A stretch of 64,000 bases of DNA from JAWOLE01 sp963815655 (GCA_963815655.1 CAWFHK010000001.1:2418001-2482000), one strand, 5' to 3'. Shown: positions 33,792 to 42,269, counted from the stretch's first letter. A program made the numbers and translations. Notes: generated by a model from the sequence alone, not told the origin.

Positions 33792-34859
33792 ATGAGTCCG
33801 ACCAACCGCCGCGATCTGCTGAAAGGAGCAGTCCTCCTTCCTCTCGCGGCGCAGGTCAAGGCGGCCCTGCCGGCGAAGGCGTCGCGGCCGGCGGTCATCT
33901 CTTCCGCGAACGGGTTGAAGGCGGTCGAGAAGGCGTACTCCGTGCTCGCCTCGGGAGGCGATCCGCTGGACGCCGTCATCTCCGGGGTGAACATCGTCGA
34001 GGACGACCCGGACGACGTCACGGTCGGCTACGGCGGCATCCCCAACGAAGAAGGGGTCGTCCAGCTCGACGCCTCCGTCATGGACGGGCGCACGATGAAG
34101 GCGGGAGGCGTGGGGGCGCTCGAGAACATCAAGAACCCGTCGAAGGTGGCGCGCCTCGTCATGGAGCGGACCAACCGCGTCTTCCTCGTCGGCCCGGGCG
34201 CGCTCAAGTTCGCGAAGGCGCACGGGTTCCAGGAAGAGAACCTCCTGACCGAGAGGAGCCGGAAGATCTGGCTCTACTGGAAGGAGAAGCTCTCGGGGCA
34301 CGACGACTGGATCGAGGCCGGCACCGAGGAGGAGAAGGACCCCGACATCCGCTGGTACATCCAGAAGTACGGGAGCTCCGACTTCCGGCCGCAGGGCACG
34401 ATCAACTGCAACGCCGTGACGAAGGACGGCGACCTCGTCGGGACGACCACGACCTGCGGTCTCTTCTTCAAGGTGCCGGGGCGCCTGGGCGACTCCCCCG
34501 TGATCGGCGCGGGCCTGTACGTGGACGGGGAAGTCGGCGCGTGCGGCTCGACCGGCTGGGGAGAGGGGAACCTGCGCTCCTGCGGCTCCCACACCGTCGT
34601 CGAGTTCCTGCGCCAGGGCAAGTCGCCGGAGGAAGCCGCGCTGAAGACGCTCGAGCGGATCTCGAGACTCGCCAGGGAGAACCACGACGCGCATGGCCGG
34701 TTGAAGCCCGGCTTCAACATCAATTTCTACGTCCTCACCAGGAAGGGGGAGCACGCCGGCGCCTCCCTGTGGTCCGGCGGACACTACGCTGGTCGCGGAC
34801 GCGTCCGGCGCCCGGCTCGATCGAGTCGGCGTACCTGTACAAGCGGGAGAAATAGGTGA
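33792..34859 (+). CDS. Tat-exported glycosylasparaginase/isoaspartyl peptidase (Ntn hydrolase), 3' end frameshifted
   Basis: About 355 residues. A twin-arginine signal (NRRDLLKGAVLLPLAA) precedes the asparaginase-2 family domain. The autoprocessing nucleophile Thr is in PQGTINCNAV, followed by DLVGTTTTCGLFFKVPGRLG and GACGSTGWGEG. The enzyme would remove Asn-linked sugars or isoaspartyl residues outside the cytoplasm. Start ATG 33792 follows GGAGG at 5 nt; a GTG lies 6 nt earlier. The last ~22 codons are out of frame. Removing one G near 34791 and one T near 34830 restores VADASGARLDESAYLYKREK and a stop at 34855, a normal family ending. The catalytic part is intact. Confidence 0.8.
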   Translation: MSPTNRRDLLKGAVLLPLAAQVKAALPAKASRPAVISSANGLKAVEKAYSVLASGGDPLDAVISGVNIVEDDPDDVTVGYGGIPNEEGVVQLDASVMDGRTMKAGGVGALENIKNPSKVARLVMERTNRVFLVGPGALKFAKAHGFQEENLLTERSRKIWLYWKEKLSGHDDWIEAGTEEEKDPDIRWYIQKYGSSDFRPQGTINCNAVTKDGDLVGTTTTCGLFFKVPGRLGDSPVIGAGLYVDGEVGACGSTGWGEGNLRSCGSHTVVEFLRQGKSPEEAALKTLERISRLARENHDAHGRLKPGFNINFYVLTRKGEHAGASLWSGGHYAGRGRVRRPARSSRRTCTSGRNR

Positions 34860-34863
34860 ACGA

Positions 34864-34992
34864 AGGTGTCAGGTTGAAGGTGTCAGGGAAAATGCCGATG
34901 TCAGGTGTCGGGTGTCAGGTGTCGGGGACCGGAGCGGGCTTACCGGGAACCGGGAACCGGGCACCGGGCACCTTTGCCCTGACACCTGAACC
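34864..34992. repeat. Heptamer array, AGGTGTC and CCGGGAA families
   Basis: Units AGGTGTC and AGGTTGA, then around 34898-34925 GATGTCA, GGTGTCG and GGTGTCA, then four CCGGGAA/CCGGGCA units (34943-34970) and an inverse end CCTGACACCTGA at 34978. It is more degraded than most arrays and mixes two heptamers. It fills the gap before the YiiX-like gene. Confidence 0.75.
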
Positions 34993-34995
34993 CTC

Positions 34996-35835
34996 ATGAG
35001 ACATCCTCGGAAGGTCCTTTCCGACTGGTTCCTGGATCAGATCACCCGGCGGCGCCGGCGATACCACCGCTTCGTCTACAACGATCCGGTCAAGCTCAAG
35101 GCCACGCTGCGGGCCGGCGACGTCCTCCTCGTCGACGGAGACCAGCGCGTCTCCCAGGCCGTCAAGTACCTGACGACGTCCACGTGGTCGCACAGCGCGC
35201 TCTACATCGGGGATGCTCTCCTGAAGCGCGGCAACGCGCTGCGCGCCCGGGTCTACCGGCGGTTCGGCCGCGAGTCGCGGTTCCTGATCGTCGAGGCCCT
35301 CGTCGACCGGGGCGTCATCGCCTCGCCGGCCGTGAAGTACAAGGACCTTAATCTCCGGATCTGCCGGCCGGTCGGCCTGAAACCCGAGGACCTCGAGGTC
35401 GTCCTGGAGCACGTGATCTCCCGGATCGGCCACTCCTACGACCGCCGCAACTTCCTCGAACTCGCCCGCTACCTCCTCCCCTTCCACCTGATCCCCCCGA
35501 AGTTGAAGGAGGATGCCCTCCACTTCGGCAGCGGCGCCGAGACGGAGACGATCTGCTCGACGCTGCTGGCCGAGGCCTTCGCGAAGGTGGGCTTCCCGAT
35601 CCTGTCCGCCCACCTGCCGTGGAAGCCGCACACCGCCGGCGAGCGGTTGAAGCAGATGGTCCTCGGCCGCCCCACGCGCCGCGCCTACAGCGGACTGCTG
35701 CGCGCGCGGCACCCGACCCTCTGCGTCCCGCGCGACTTCGACCTCTCCCCCTACTTCGACATCGTGAAGTTCAACGCCCGCGAAGTGACGGCGTTCGACT
35801 ACAAGAAGTTGTGGTCGGAGGAGACGCCCGGCTGA
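34996..35835 (+). CDS. YiiX/YebB-like NlpC/P60-superfamily cysteine peptidase
   Basis: 279 residues. The circularly permuted papain-like motifs are visible. RAGDVLLVDGDQRVSQAV leads to the His in TWSHSALYIGDA, and the Cys comes later in ETICSTLLAEAF, the reversed order typical of YiiX/LRAT-like NlpC/P60 proteins. No signal peptide is seen; the N-terminus is basic (RRRRRYHRF) and may contact membrane or nucleic acid. Such enzymes hydrolyse or transfer amide and ester bonds, often on lipids or the cell wall. It stands between two repeat arrays, so it is probably transcribed on its own. Confidence 0.75.
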   Translation: MRHPRKVLSDWFLDQITRRRRRYHRFVYNDPVKLKATLRAGDVLLVDGDQRVSQAVKYLTTSTWSHSALYIGDALLKRGNALRARVYRRFGRESRFLIVEALVDRGVIASPAVKYKDLNLRICRPVGLKPEDLEVVLEHVISRIGHSYDRRNFLELARYLLPFHLIPPKLKEDALHFGSGAETETICSTLLAEAFAKVGFPILSAHLPWKPHTAGERLKQMVLGRPTRRAYSGLLRARHPTLCVPRDFDLSPYFDIVKFNAREVTAFDYKKLWSEETPG

Positions 35836-35844
35836 AGAGGAGGG

Positions 35845-35911
35845 GTTTCAGGTTTCAAGTTTCAGGTTTCACTCGGCGTTCCTGGAACCTGGAACCTGAA
35901 ACCTGAAACCT
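35845..35911. repeat. Inverted heptamer array, GTTTCAG/GTTTCAA family
   Basis: Four units (GTTTCAG, GTTTCAA, GTTTCAG, GTTTCAC), spacer TCGGCGTTC, four inverse units (CTGGAAC x2, CTGAAAC x2). It lies between convergent genes. Confidence 0.92.
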
Positions 35912-35918
35912 GCTTTCG

Positions 35919-36302
35919 TCAGCCCCGCCCGCCCGAGAGGATCCCGTTGACGGCGTCCACGCGGCTCTGGAGGACGCGGCGCATGCGCCCGACCTCCCCT
36001 TCCTGGGCCGCGAAGCGCACGCTGTCTCCCTGAAACTCGAAGCGGAGGACGGCGTCCCGGTCCTCCGGAAGGAGCCCCAGCATTCCCGCCCGGTAAGCGC
36101 GCATCCATTCGGGGGAAGGCTCGGAATCCAGGCGCGCCCGGAAGTACGTGCGTCCGTCCGGCGCGGGGCCCTCCCGCATGGGCTGCTCGTTGGAGAGATA
36201 GACCCGGTGCGTGGGAGCCGCCTCGCCGGGACGGCGGCGCATCGGCTTGCGGTACTGGGGACGTCTGGGAATGATGCCTCCTACCGAGAGCCATTCTGTC
36301 AT
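35919..36302 (-). CDS. Hypothetical protein
   Basis: 127 residues, very rich in Arg, Pro and Glu. The basic N-terminal part (RRPQYRKPMRRRPGEAAPTH) is followed by a more ordered part (PEWMRAYRAGMLGLLPEDRD, VLRFEFQGDSVRFAAQEGEV) and a helical end with regularly spaced Arg. No signal peptide, membrane segment or known motif is seen. It is flanked on both sides by GTTTCAG-family arrays and lies downstream of the paired M16 protease genes on the same strand. I cannot assign a function; the codon pattern is compatible with a real gene. Confidence 0.5.
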   Translation of the reverse strand: MTEWLSVGGIIPRRPQYRKPMRRRPGEAAPTHRVYLSNEQPMREGPAPDGRTYFRARLDSEPSPEWMRAYRAGMLGLLPEDRDAVLRFEFQGDSVRFAAQEGEVGRMRRVLQSRVDAVNGILSGGRG

Positions 36303-36331
36303 GGATCTTCGCGCAGGCCAATGAGACTGAG

Positions 36332-36408
36332 GTTTCAGGTTTCAGGTTTCAAGTTTCAAGAAGGGGCAGGACCGAGGCCCGTGGAACCTGGAACTTGAAA
36401 CCTGAAAC
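36332..36408. repeat. Inverted heptamer array, GTTTCAG/GTTTCAA family
   Basis: Four units (GTTTCAG x2, GTTTCAA x2), a 22-nt spacer, then inverse units (GTGGAAC, CTGGAAC, TTGAAAC, CTGAAAC). It ends 6 nt from the stop codon of the M16 gene read from the other strand. Confidence 0.92.
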
Positions 36409-36414
36409 GTCTCG

Positions 36415-37722
36415 TCAGAAAGTGCCGGCGGACACGATCGTGAACCGGTCGGGATGGACTCTCTTGCGGAACTCCGCGTCGGCCCGTTCCTTCGTGATGG
36501 AGGCGACGAGGGCGGGGAAGCGGTCGAGATAGTCGAGGCCGAGCCCGTAGTAGACGGCGGCGTCGAGCGCCTGGGCGATCCCGGCGTTGGAAGCGAGATC
36601 CACCTGGAACTTGCCGATCCGCGAGCTCTTCTCCTCCTTCAGCTCCCGCGGCGTCAGGCCGGTCTTCAGGAACCGCGCGATCTCGTCGAGCGTCGAGGCG
36701 ACCGCGGCGTCGCGGCTCTCGGGCTTGACGGTCACGCTGACGACGAACGGCCCGGCGACGTGCGTGGCGTGGAAGCTCGAGTGGATGCCGTAGGTCAGGC
36801 CCTCGATGTCCCGGACGCGCACGCCCAGGCGCGACGTCAGGGACGACTGGCCCAGCGCGGAATTGGCGAGACTGCAGGCGAGGTACGCCGGGTCGTTTCG
36901 CAGGAGCGTCGAGGGCTCGAGCATCACGACGTCGGCGCTCGCCTTGTCCGTCATGAGGATCGTTTCCCGTCCCGGGGCGGGCCCCGGCGCGGTAGGCGCG
37001 GGGAAAACGGCCTTCGGGCCGCGCGTCCAGGAGGAGAGGCGCTTCTCCAGGCCGTCCAGGATCCGATCGGCGGAGACGTCGCCCACCACGACGAGCTGCA
37101 GCGTGCCGGCGCCGTAGCGCTGCCGGTAGAACGCGACGAGGTCCTCGCGCGCGAGCTCCTCGACGAGCGCGATGCGGACCGGCCCCGTGCGCCGATGGAG
37201 GGGGTGCTCCGGCGGATAGACGCGCCGCGCCGCCTCCTCGTAGGCCCGCACTCCCGGCTGGTCCTGCTGCTGGCGGATCGCGCCCACGACGCGCTTCTTC
37301 TCCTTCTCGAGCTCCTCGGCGGGAAAGACCGGCGTGCGCAGGATCTCGATGAGCCGGTCGAGCAGCAGGTCCACGTCGCGCGAGAGGGCGGCACCGCCGA
37401 TGTCCACGCCGAGGGGATCGGAGGAGTCGGAGGAGAACGAGAGGGACGCGCCGCGGCTCTCCAGGTCCTCCGCGATCTGGAGCTTCGTGCGCCTCTGCGT
37501 CCCCTTGGCGAGCTCCCCCGCCGTCATGGACGCGATGAGCCGGCGGCCCGGCGGCGCGAAGACGGATCCCGCGTGGAGCGAGCCGGAGACGGCGACGGTC
37601 GGATTGAAGTGGTTCTCGAGAACGAGCAATTCCGCGCCGCTGGGGAGCGCGCGCCGGCGCACCGCCTCGGCGACCGGCACGCGGCTGCGCGGGGAGATCC
37701 GGGCTCCGCCCACGGGCGCCAT
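36415..37722 (-). CDS. M16 family peptidase-like protein, non-catalytic partner
   Basis: 435 residues of the pitrilysin/mitochondrial processing peptidase fold (ELLVLENHFNPTVAVSGSLH; GRRLIASMTAGELAKGTQRR; LREDLVAF-type repeat as AREDLVAFYRQRYGAGTLQL). At the place of the HxxEH zinc motif it reads SMTAGEL, so it cannot bind the zinc. Heterodimeric M16B proteases pair one active and one inactive chain. The active-type gene is immediately upstream, with TGATG overlap, and this is probably its partner. ATG 37722. No signal peptide, so it is probably cytoplasmic. Confidence 0.87.
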   Translation of the reverse strand: MAPVGGARISPRSRVPVAEAVRRRALPSGAELLVLENHFNPTVAVSGSLHAGSVFAPPGRRLIASMTAGELAKGTQRRTKLQIAEDLESRGASLSFSSDSSDPLGVDIGGAALSRDVDLLLDRLIEILRTPVFPAEELEKEKKRVVGAIRQQQDQPGVRAYEEAARRVYPPEHPLHRRTGPVRIALVEELAREDLVAFYRQRYGAGTLQLVVVGDVSADRILDGLEKRLSSWTRGPKAVFPAPTAPGPAPGRETILMTDKASADVVMLEPSTLLRNDPAYLACSLANSALGQSSLTSRLGVRVRDIEGLTYGIHSSFHATHVAGPFVVSVTVKPESRDAAVASTLDEIARFLKTGLTPRELKEEKSSRIGKFQVDLASNAGIAQALDAAVYYGLGLDYLDRFPALVASITKERADAEFRKRVHPDRFTIVSAGTF

Positions 37723-39164
37723 CAGGCCGTCTCCCGGCCGGGCGCCTGCTGGTCCTCGGGCCCCGGCGGCGGAGCCGGCGCCCCTCCGTGCTCCGGCTTC
37801 GGCAGGAAGATCCCGACGGTCAGATCGTCGTCGTTCAGATACGTCCGCGCGACGCGCTGGACGTCCTCCGGCGCGACGCGCCGGATCGCCGCCGGGTAAT
37901 CCGCGTACCACTCCCAGTCGGCCGCCGCGATCGCCTCGGACAGGGAAGCGGCGACCTGATCGGTCGAATCGCGGTCGAAGATCACCTCCGCCTCGATCTG
38001 CGTCCGCGCCTTCTCGGTCTCCGCCGCCGTCACGCCTTCCCGCGCGACGCGCGAGACCTCCTCCCGGATCGCCGACTCGACGGCGGCGGGCTCGACTCCC
38101 GGACGGACCGGCGCGAAGATCGAGAACAGGGCCGGGTCGCGCAGCTGCCAGGGCACGGCGGTGAGGGAGAGCGCGAGGCTCTTCTCGACGAGCGCCTGGT
38201 AGAGGCGCGACGTCACGCCGCCTCCCAGGACGTTGCCGAGCACGGCGAGAGCGTGCGTGTCGGGATGGAGCGCCTGGACGGTCCGCCACGCGAGCCCGCA
38301 CCAGGCGACCTGGCCGGAACGCCGGACGGTGAAGCGCCGCTCCCCTTCCTGGGGAGGCTCCACGGTGTGGACGGCTGGGATCGGGCTCGCCGAGGCGGGA
38401 ATCGCTCCGAAGTGGCGCGCGATCTTCGCGAGCGTCTTCTTCTCCTCGAAGTCCCCGATCACCATCGCCGTCGCGTTGTTGGGGTGGTAGAAGACGTCGT
38501 AGAACTCCTTCAAACGGGCGGTCGTGACCCCCTCGATGTCGCTCCGCCAGCCGATCGTCGGGTGGTGGTAGGGGTGCTCGCGGAAAGCCGTCGCGAACGT
38601 CTGCTTGTAGAGGACCTGGAAGGGAGAGTTCTCCCCCCGCTCGAATTCGTTCCGGACGACCGTCATCTCCGGCTGCCGGTCCTCGTCCCGGATGAGCGAG
38701 CCGCGCATGCGGGACGCCTCGATCCGCATCGCCACTTCCAGGCGCGCCGAGGGGAGCGTTTCGTAATAGTTCGTCCGATCGAACCAGGTCGTGGCGTTGA
38801 AGCGCGCTCCCAGGGCCTCGAGCACCGCCGCGATCGCCGTCCCCCTATCCCGGTTGTAGCGCGGCGTCCCCTTGAACATCAGGTGCTCGAGCAGGTGCGT
38901 CGCGCCGGTGTAGCCGACGGCCTCGTTGCGGCTCCCCACGTGATAGACGACGGCGAACGTCGCGACCGGCGCGATCCGGTTCTGGAGCAGGAGGAGCCGG
39001 AGCCCGTTCGCCTTGAGGAGGAACTCGCGGATGCCCGCCTTCTCTTTGACGAAGTCGAAGGAGCCTTTCCGATTTTGGATTTTGGATTTTGGATTTTGGA
39101 TTGAGGATCCGGGAGTGGCTACTTTGGACTTTGGACCTTGGACTTTGGACTTTCTCGTCACCAT
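37722..39164 (-). CDS. M16 family zinc protease, catalytic subunit
   Basis: 480 residues with the inverted zinc motif in ATHLLEHLMFKGTPRYN (HxxEH) and the family stretches NATTWFDRTNYYETLP and HPTIGWRSDIEGVT. The ATG at 39164 overlaps the upstream reductase stop (TGATG). The first ~31 residues (TRKSKVQGPKSKVA..., then NPKSKIQNRKG) are encoded by heptamer repeats and are unlikely to be conserved; the domain proper begins near FDFVKEKAGIREFL. The active/inactive pair probably forms one heterodimeric peptidase acting on short or unfolded peptides. Confidence 0.88.
   Translation of the reverse strand: MVTRKSKVQGPKSKVATPGSSIQNPKSKIQNRKGSFDFVKEKAGIREFLLKANGLRLLLLQNRIAPVATFAVVYHVGSRNEAVGYTGATHLLEHLMFKGTPRYNRDRGTAIAAVLEALGARFNATTWFDRTNYYETLPSARLEVAMRIEASRMRGSLIRDEDRQPEMTVVRNEFERGENSPFQVLYKQTFATAFREHPYHHPTIGWRSDIEGVTTARLKEFYDVFYHPNNATAMVIGDFEEKKTLAKIARHFGAIPASASPIPAVHTVEPPQEGERRFTVRRSGQVAWCGLAWRTVQALHPDTHALAVLGNVLGGGVTSRLYQALVEKSLALSLTAVPWQLRDPALFSIFAPVRPGVEPAAVESAIREEVSRVAREGVTAAETEKARTQIEAEVIFDRDSTDQVAASLSEAIAAADWEWYADYPAAIRRVAPEDVQRVARTYLNDDDLTVGIFLPKPEHGGAPAPPPGPEDQQAPGRETA
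39071..39153. repeat. Heptamer arrays inside coding sequence, GATTTTG and ACTTTGG families
   Basis: Four GATTTTG units plus GATTGAG (39071-39105), a 15-nt spacer with GAGTGGCT, then ACTTTGG x2, ACCTTGG, ACTTTGG (39121-39148). On the minus strand they encode the lysine-rich N-terminus of the M16 protease. The spacer/right-arm border matches the GTAGCC border of the GTCCAAA arrays at 24.7 and 61.4 kb. Confidence 0.88.
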
Positions 39165-39973
39165 CACCGTCCGCCGGCCACGTCCTCGGCTCCGTCCACG
39201 CCGATGACGTTGCCGCTGACCCAGCCGGCGCCTTCGGCGCAGAGAGCGACGAGGGCCCCGGCGACGTCGGAGGGCTTCGTCATCCGCCCCGCGGGATGGA
39301 TCTTCCCGATCCGCTCGATCATCGCCTCGTTGCCGGGGATCTTGCGCAGCGCCGGGGTGTCGGTGACGCCGGCCCGGAGCGCGTTGACCGCGACCCGGTG
39401 GGGAGCGAGCTCGACCGCGAGCTGACGGACGTACGACTCGAGCGCGGACTTCGCGGCCGAGACCGCCCCGTAGGCGGGCCAGACGATGTGGTCGCCGGCC
39501 GAAGTCATCGCGAAGACGCGCGCGCCCGGCGAGAGGAGCCCCGCGAAGAAGAGGTCCTGCACCCAGTAGACAAGCGAATTGGCCATCACGTCGAGCGTCA
39601 TCTCGAGCTGCGCCTTCGCGATCGAAGCCTCCCGCGACTGCCCGAAGAACGGCTTCAGGGTCCCGAAGGCGAGGGAGTGGAGGAGGACCGTGACGCGGGA
39701 CTCCGACGGGTCGCCGCCGCACTTTTCCTTGATCGCCGCGACGACTTCGCCGCGCTTGCCGTCGTCGGCCGCGTTGACGTTGAAGAACTCGGCCCGGCGT
39801 CCCAGGGACGCGATCTCCGCCACGATCCGATCGGCGTTGGCCTGCGTGGCTTTCCGGTCGAGGTGAACCCCGAAGACGTTCCAACCGGCCCGCGCGAGCG
39901 CGAGCGAGCACGCCTCCCCGAATCCGGAGGAAGCGCCCAGAACGACGGCCCAGCGGGAGGATTCTGTCGCCAA
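39164..39973 (-). CDS. SDR-family enoyl-ACP reductase, FabL/FabI-like
   Basis: 269 residues. The Rossmann motif is GASSGFGEA; the catalytic Tyr and Lys are in AYGAVSAAKSALESYVRQLA with six residues between, the FabI/FabL spacing rather than the classical SDR YxxxK. VNALRAGVTDTPALRKIPGN and HPAGRMTKPSDVAG match FabL-type reductases, which reduce enoyl-ACP with NADPH in the last step of fatty-acid elongation. The substrate-loop Ser/Ala stretch (TSAGDHIVWPAYG) is in place. It is followed by the M16 pair in overlap, which is an odd partnership functionally. Confidence 0.75.
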   Translation of the reverse strand: MATESSRWAVVLGASSGFGEACSLALARAGWNVFGVHLDRKATQANADRIVAEIASLGRRAEFFNVNAADDGKRGEVVAAIKEKCGGDPSESRVTVLLHSLAFGTLKPFFGQSREASIAKAQLEMTLDVMANSLVYWVQDLFFAGLLSPGARVFAMTSAGDHIVWPAYGAVSAAKSALESYVRQLAVELAPHRVAVNALRAGVTDTPALRKIPGNEAMIERIGKIHPAGRMTKPSDVAGALVALCAEGAGWVSGNVIGVDGAEDVAGGR

Positions 39974-40000
39974 AGCGCTCGAATCTTAGCATTCGTTCAC

Positions 40001-40560
40001 TGTCATCCTGAGCGCAGCGAAGGATCGGTAGTGGGTCATTTTGAACATGAGCCACTGACCGTTCCATCCGCCCCGGCGTCGGGCCCGCCTCCCTCGTCGG
40101 CACGCGACGGCCCCTGCCGCGATCGAAGAACCGGGCCGTCGCTCGTCGTTCGGTCGCATTGGCAGCGAGGCGATTGTTGATTCTTGGTGTGCTCCCTCTC
40201 TCAGGCCTCCTCCGGGAGGCGGCCCCGCCGCCGGGGCTTCACCTCGGCCCAAGGGAGACGCCGCACTCCGGAGCCCCCGTTTAGAACCTCTCGGCCGCCT
40301 GGTCGCGCGCGACCGCCCGCGGCCGAAAGTGATGGGTGACGAGCATGGAAGAGCGCGACCGGCGCCACGATGAGACTGCGAGGAACCCTCAGCGCCGGCC
40401 GGTTCTTCCCCTTGCGGCAGGCCGGTGCGTGCCTCCGAGGGAAATGCCGACGGCTCCGGGGCGACCCTCTCGCCACCCACCAAATTGACCTACTACCGAA
40501 GGATCTGCCCCCTCTCTCGGAGCGAGCAGATTCCGCGGCCGTTCGGGCCTGAGAATGACG
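40001..40560. repeat. Intergenic repeat family B, copy split by an insertion
   Basis: The gap 39974-40594 (621 bp) has no credible gene. TGTCATCCTGAGCGCAGCGA plus AGGATC (40001-40026) and TGCCCCC...CCTGAGAATGACGC (40506-40560) form one family B repeat matching the whole copy at 25382-25463, once the 471-bp insert and one 8-bp duplication are removed. Confidence 0.8.
40027..40497. mobile_element. 471-bp non-coding transposable remnant with terminal inverted repeats and 8-bp target duplication
   Basis: The ends are GGTAGTGGGTCATTTTG and, inverted, GGTAGTAGGTCAATTTG (15 of 17 identical). The flanks are GAAGGATC at 40019-40026 and again at 40498-40505, an 8-bp target-site duplication inside a family B repeat. 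The left end also has a hairpin, GTGGGTCAT and ATGAGCCAC around TTTGAAC. No transposase is encoded. The end sequence reminds me of IS21-group elements, but that is from memory; it could be a MITE or an internally deleted insertion sequence. Confidence 0.7.
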
Positions 40561-40594
40561 CTTCACGCTACGGCAGCCATTACACTGCCTCGAC

Positions 40595-42217
40595 GTGAAT
40601 TCTCGACAGCGGTGGGTCCTGTCCGGCGCTCTCCTGCTCCTGCTCGGCGCGGTGTGGGTCGAGCCGGCGGGGTCGTGGCTGGCGGAGCCGGACGAGGCGC
40701 GCTACGCGGAGATCCCGCGCGAGATGCTCGCCTCCGGCGACTTCGTGACGCCGCGGCTGAACGGCGTTCCCTACCTCGAGAAGCCGCCCCTCCTCTACTG
40801 GTCGAACGCCGCCTCGCAGCGCCTCTTCGGACTGACGCCGTGGGCGGCGCGCCTGCCGACGCGGCTCTTCGGCCTCGGCACGGTCGCGATGCTCCTCTTC
40901 GGGACGGCGGCGATCTGGGGAGCTCCGGTGGGACTCGCGGCGGCGATCCTCTATCTCGCGGCGCCGTTCGGGTTCGCCTTCTCGCGCGTGAACCTGACCG
41001 ACGCTCCGCTGACGTTCTTCTTCACTCTCACGCTCTTCCTTGCCCGGGCGACTCTGCGGCGCCGCGAGTCGGGACGGCCGTGGATCGCCCTCTCGGCTCT
41101 GACCGGGCTCGCCGCCTCCGGAGGATTCCTGAGCAAGGGCCTCGTCGCCGTCGTCCTGCCGGGAGGGATCCTCCTGCTCTGGTGCCTGGCGGCACGGCGG
41201 ACGCGCGCTCTCGTACCGCTCGTCTTCGGGCCGGCTCTCCTGATCTTCCTCGCCGCCGCCACGCCCTGGTTCCTGCTCGCCGAGAGCCGCACCCCCGGCT
41301 TCCTCCAGTTCTTCTTCATCCACGAGCACTTCCAGCGCTTCTCGACCTCCGTCGCGCAGCGCCCGGGCCCGATCTATTACTTCGTCCTGATCTTCCTCGC
41401 CGGCTTCCTTCCCGGCGTCCCCTTCTTCTTCTCGTCGATCAAGAAAGCGTGGCGCCGCGACGAGCCGGACGCGCTTTTCTTCCTGATCTGGTTCGCGACC
41501 GTCCTCGTTTTCTTCTCCGTCTCCCGCAGCAAGCTCCCGCCGTACCTGATGCCGGCCTTTCCCGCCGCCGCAGCGCTCGCCGCGCGCTCGCTCTTCGGGC
41601 GGACTCCCGCGGGGCCCGGCGCATGGCGCCTCTCGGCGCTCTTCGCGATGCTCCTCCCCGCCTTCGTGATCGTGTCTCCGACCGCTCGCGCCTGGGTGCG
41701 CGGCTACGGACTGGCCCCCCTCGCGATCCCCGGCTTTGCCGCGCTTCTCTTCGGGACCTGGGCCGCGCCGGGGCTCGCGAAGCGGAGCGCGGCGCTCGCG
41801 CTCGGAGCGTTCGCCGCCGGCTGGACCGGTTTCGCCCTCATGGCCGCCCTCGTGTGGCCGAGAATCCCGCCCGCGACCGATCCCCACGCGATCTGCGCCG
41901 CCGCGGCCGCCGCTGCCCGCGACGACCGCGCCTCGGTCGTCGGCTACCAGGCGTATCTCCAGGGCCTCCCGCTGGCTCTCGAGTCCCCCGTCCCTCTCGC
42001 TGACTACGTTGGAGAGCTGGAGCCCCAGTTCGAGCCCCGCCCCGAAATCCGCGACTCCCTCTTCTGGACCCGCGAGAAATTCTGGTCGCGATGGAAGAGT
42101 GGCCAGCGCTACGCCGCCCTCATCCGCCGCCGGGATCTCAAAGAGTTCCAGACTTCGGGCGTGCCCTCTCGTGTTCTTGCGAGCTCGCCGAAACAGCTCC
42201 TCCTCGCAAATTATTAG
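40595..42217 (+). CDS. ArnT/PMT-like glycosyltransferase (GT-C fold)
   Basis: 540 residues with about 12 membrane helices. After TM1 the loop carries the catalytic acidic motif AEPDEARYAEIPREML, then YLEKPPLLYWSNAASQRLFG and AARLPTRLFGL, all typical of the ArnT/PMT_2 family that moves a lipid-linked sugar to lipid A, protein or another lipid. The C-terminal ~110 residues form a soluble region (PATDPHAICAAAAAAARDDR...). GTG start 40595, no family-like sequence before it. No undecaprenyl-sugar synthesis genes are adjacent, so the acceptor and donor are unknown. Confidence 0.85.
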   Translation: MNSRQRWVLSGALLLLLGAVWVEPAGSWLAEPDEARYAEIPREMLASGDFVTPRLNGVPYLEKPPLLYWSNAASQRLFGLTPWAARLPTRLFGLGTVAMLLFGTAAIWGAPVGLAAAILYLAAPFGFAFSRVNLTDAPLTFFFTLTLFLARATLRRRESGRPWIALSALTGLAASGGFLSKGLVAVVLPGGILLLWCLAARRTRALVPLVFGPALLIFLAAATPWFLLAESRTPGFLQFFFIHEHFQRFSTSVAQRPGPIYYFVLIFLAGFLPGVPFFFSSIKKAWRRDEPDALFFLIWFATVLVFFSVSRSKLPPYLMPAFPAAAALAARSLFGRTPAGPGAWRLSALFAMLLPAFVIVSPTARAWVRGYGLAPLAIPGFAALLFGTWAAPGLAKRSAALALGAFAAGWTGFALMAALVWPRIPPATDPHAICAAAAAAARDDRASVVGYQAYLQGLPLALESPVPLADYVGELEPQFEPRPEIRDSLFWTREKFWSRWKSGQRYAALIRRRDLKEFQTSGVPSRVLASSPKQLLLANY

Positions 42218-42220
42218 GGG

Positions 42221-42269
42221 GAAGGTGTCAGGGAAAAGGGGTCTCCTTCAGACCTGGCACCTGGTCAGG
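42221..42269. repeat. Weak inverted array, AGGTGTC family
   Basis: AAGGTGTCAGGG, spacer, then CTGGCACCTGGTCAGGG. It is a short, degraded member of the same family as 34.9 and 58.3 kb, lying between the convergent glycosyltransferase and VWFA genes. Confidence 0.5.

Noticed and set aside
40201..40566. A 121-codon Arg-rich open frame in the 40-kb gap
   Set aside because: It crosses the right end of the transposon remnant and the family B repeat and has no domain or ribosome site.
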